Part shown: positions 63,115-64,000 of the stretch, piece after piece
Layout: the number at the start of each line of letters is the position of its first letter
Numbering within the stretch: the stretch's first letter is position 1
Source: Pseudomonas paralactis
GTDB lineage: Bacteria; Pseudomonadota; Gammaproteobacteria; Pseudomonadales; Pseudomonadaceae
DNA: 64,000 nt
Assembly: GCF_001439735.1 (NCBI RefSeq)
Contig: NZ_JYLN01000003.1
Coordinates: forward strand, 620,001 to 684,000
Direction of reading: 5' to 3'
The notes under the pieces: model-generated
Told to the model about the DNA's origin: nothing
Database searches by the model: none
Seen by the model: the letters and a program-made list of their open reading frames with translations, nothing else
Program-made: the position numbers and the translations under genes

Positions 63115-64000
63115 ATGCCTGACTACAAGGCCCCCTTGCGTGATATTCGCTTCGTTCGTGACGAACTGCTCGGCTATGAAGCGCACTATCAGAGCCTGCC
63201 GGCTTGCCAGGACGCTACCCCGGACATGGTCGACGCCATCCTCGAAGAAGGCGCCAAGTTCTGTGAGCAAGTTCTGGCACCGCTGAACCGCGTGGGCGAC
63301 ATCGAAGGGTGTACCTGGAGTGAGTCAGGCGTTAAGACCCCTACCGGTTTCAAAGAAGCCTACAAGCAATTCGTCGAAGGCGGCTGGCCAAGCCTGGCCC
63401 ATGACGTTGAGCACGGTGGCCAGGGCCTGCCGGAATCTCTGGGCCTGGCAGTCAGCGAAATGGTTGGCGCCGCCAACTGGTCGTGGGGCATGTACCCGGG
63501 CCTGTCCCACGGTGCGATGAACACCATTTCCGAGCACGGCACCCCCGAGCAGCAAGAGGCTTACCTGACCAAGCTGGTGTCGGGCGAATGGACCGGCACC
63601 ATGTGCCTGACCGAGCCACACTGCGGTACCGACCTGGGTATGCTGCGTACCAAGGCCGAACCTCAGGCTGATGGTTCCTACAAAGTCTCCGGTACCAAGA
63701 TCTTCATCTCGGCCGGTGAACACGACATGGCCGACAACATCGTCCACATCGTACTGGCGCGCCTGCCGGATGCACCGGCCGGCACCAAGGGTATCTCGCT
63801 GTTTATCGTGCCGAAGTTCCTCCCCAATGCCGATGGCACAATTGGCGAGCGCAACGCGGTGACCTGTGGTTCCCTGGAACACAAGATGGGCATCCACGGC
63901 AACGCCACTTGCGTGATGAACTTCGACGCGGCCACCGGTTTCCTGATCGGCCCGGCGAACAAAGGTTTGAACTGCATGTTCACCTTTATGAACACCGCTC
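63115..64000 (+). CDS. fadE1: acyl-CoA dehydrogenase, N-terminal part (gene continues past the window)
   Basis: The first 295 codons are present. Helical N-terminal domain [37 protein letters not shown] near 165 is the middle beta-domain motif; [21 protein letters not shown] and [16 protein letters not shown] follow. The long-insert type of family (about 590-600 aa expected) uses FAD to desaturate acyl-CoA. P. aeruginosa has FadE1 at this position next to the bio genes; the symbol is taken from there. The last part of the gene is outside the window. Confidence 0.88.
   Translation, partial: MPDYKAPLRDIRFVRDELLGYEAHYQSLPACQDATPDMVDAILEEGAKFCEQVLAPLNRVGDIEGCTWSESGVKTPTGFKEAYKQFVEGGWPSLAHDVEHGGQGLPESLGLAVSEMVGAANWSWGMYPGLSHGAMNTISEHGTPEQQEAYLTKLVSGEWTGTMCLTEPHCGTDLGMLRTKAEPQADGSYKVSGTKIFISAGEHDMADNIVHIVLARLPDAPAGTKGISLFIVPKFLPNADGTIGERNAVTCGSLEHKMGIHGNATCVMNFDAATGFLIGPANKGLNCMFTFMNTA

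Overview
The window is one contiguous piece of a GC-rich Pseudomonas chromosome, most likely from the P. fluorescens group. The evidence is gene content and order matching known Pseudomonas loci, and about twenty intergenic copies of the short palindromic REP/REPIN elements typical of that group. I found no rRNA, tRNA, CRISPR array, prophage or insertion sequence. Gene identities come from reading the translations and from known Pseudomonas gene order; no search was run.

Region 1 (1-32.4 kb) is a large catabolic island for quaternary amines. It opens with the 3' end of an L-serine dehydratase gene and gbdR. The carnitine genes follow: cdhB, cdhA, cdhC and caiX on the minus strand, with the regulator cdhR divergent. 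Next come a patch of small or degraded genes (7.6-9.4 kb) and a plus-strand operon encoding a divergent dipeptidase-family protein, a DUF5943 protein, DgcA, DgcB and an ETF pair. After a 0.78-kb non-coding stretch rich in DnaA boxes come divergent gbcA and gbcB, then ltaA, a TraX-like gene, glyA, soxBDAG, purU and fdhA. Together they encode carnitine -> glycine betaine -> dimethylglycine -> sarcosine -> glycine -> serine -> pyruvate. The released methyl groups are handled through folate and formaldehyde/formate enzymes.

Region 2 (32.5-48.7 kb) has a different neighbourhood origin: a truncated RskA-type anti-sigma protein, a DUF2780 protein, an acyltransferase, a retropepsin-like protease with creBCD, a glutathione S-transferase, and a hydroxamate-siderophore type uptake locus (ECF sigma, FecR, TonB-dependent receptor, PepSY protein, 60-aa membrane protein). 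A DEDDh exonuclease coupled to a CBS/DUF294 protein and a receiver-only response regulator close it.

Region 3 (48.8-64 kb) carries glcB, gcvR, rarD, srkA, a PhoX-type phosphatase, a ModE-like regulator, comF, the biotin genes bioBFHCD, a small helical protein and the start of an acyl-CoA dehydrogenase gene. Regulatory sites readable here include a BirA-type box on the bioB promoter and a PsrA-type box on the acyl-CoA dehydrogenase promoter.

The observations most worth following are: (a) a cluster of seven perfect DnaA boxes in 2.1 kb, four of them in a degenerate repeat between etfB and gbcA, with a smaller cluster at gcvR; (b) the dipeptidase-family protein in the betaine operon, which lacks most of the expected metal ligands; (c) DgcA lacking one of the four usual Fe-S cysteines; (d) a nine-base element shared by three intergenic regions of the betaine/carnitine cluster; and (e) a perfect 19-bp palindrome in front of a gene remnant. 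I did not find a clearly new multi-gene defence or mobile system.
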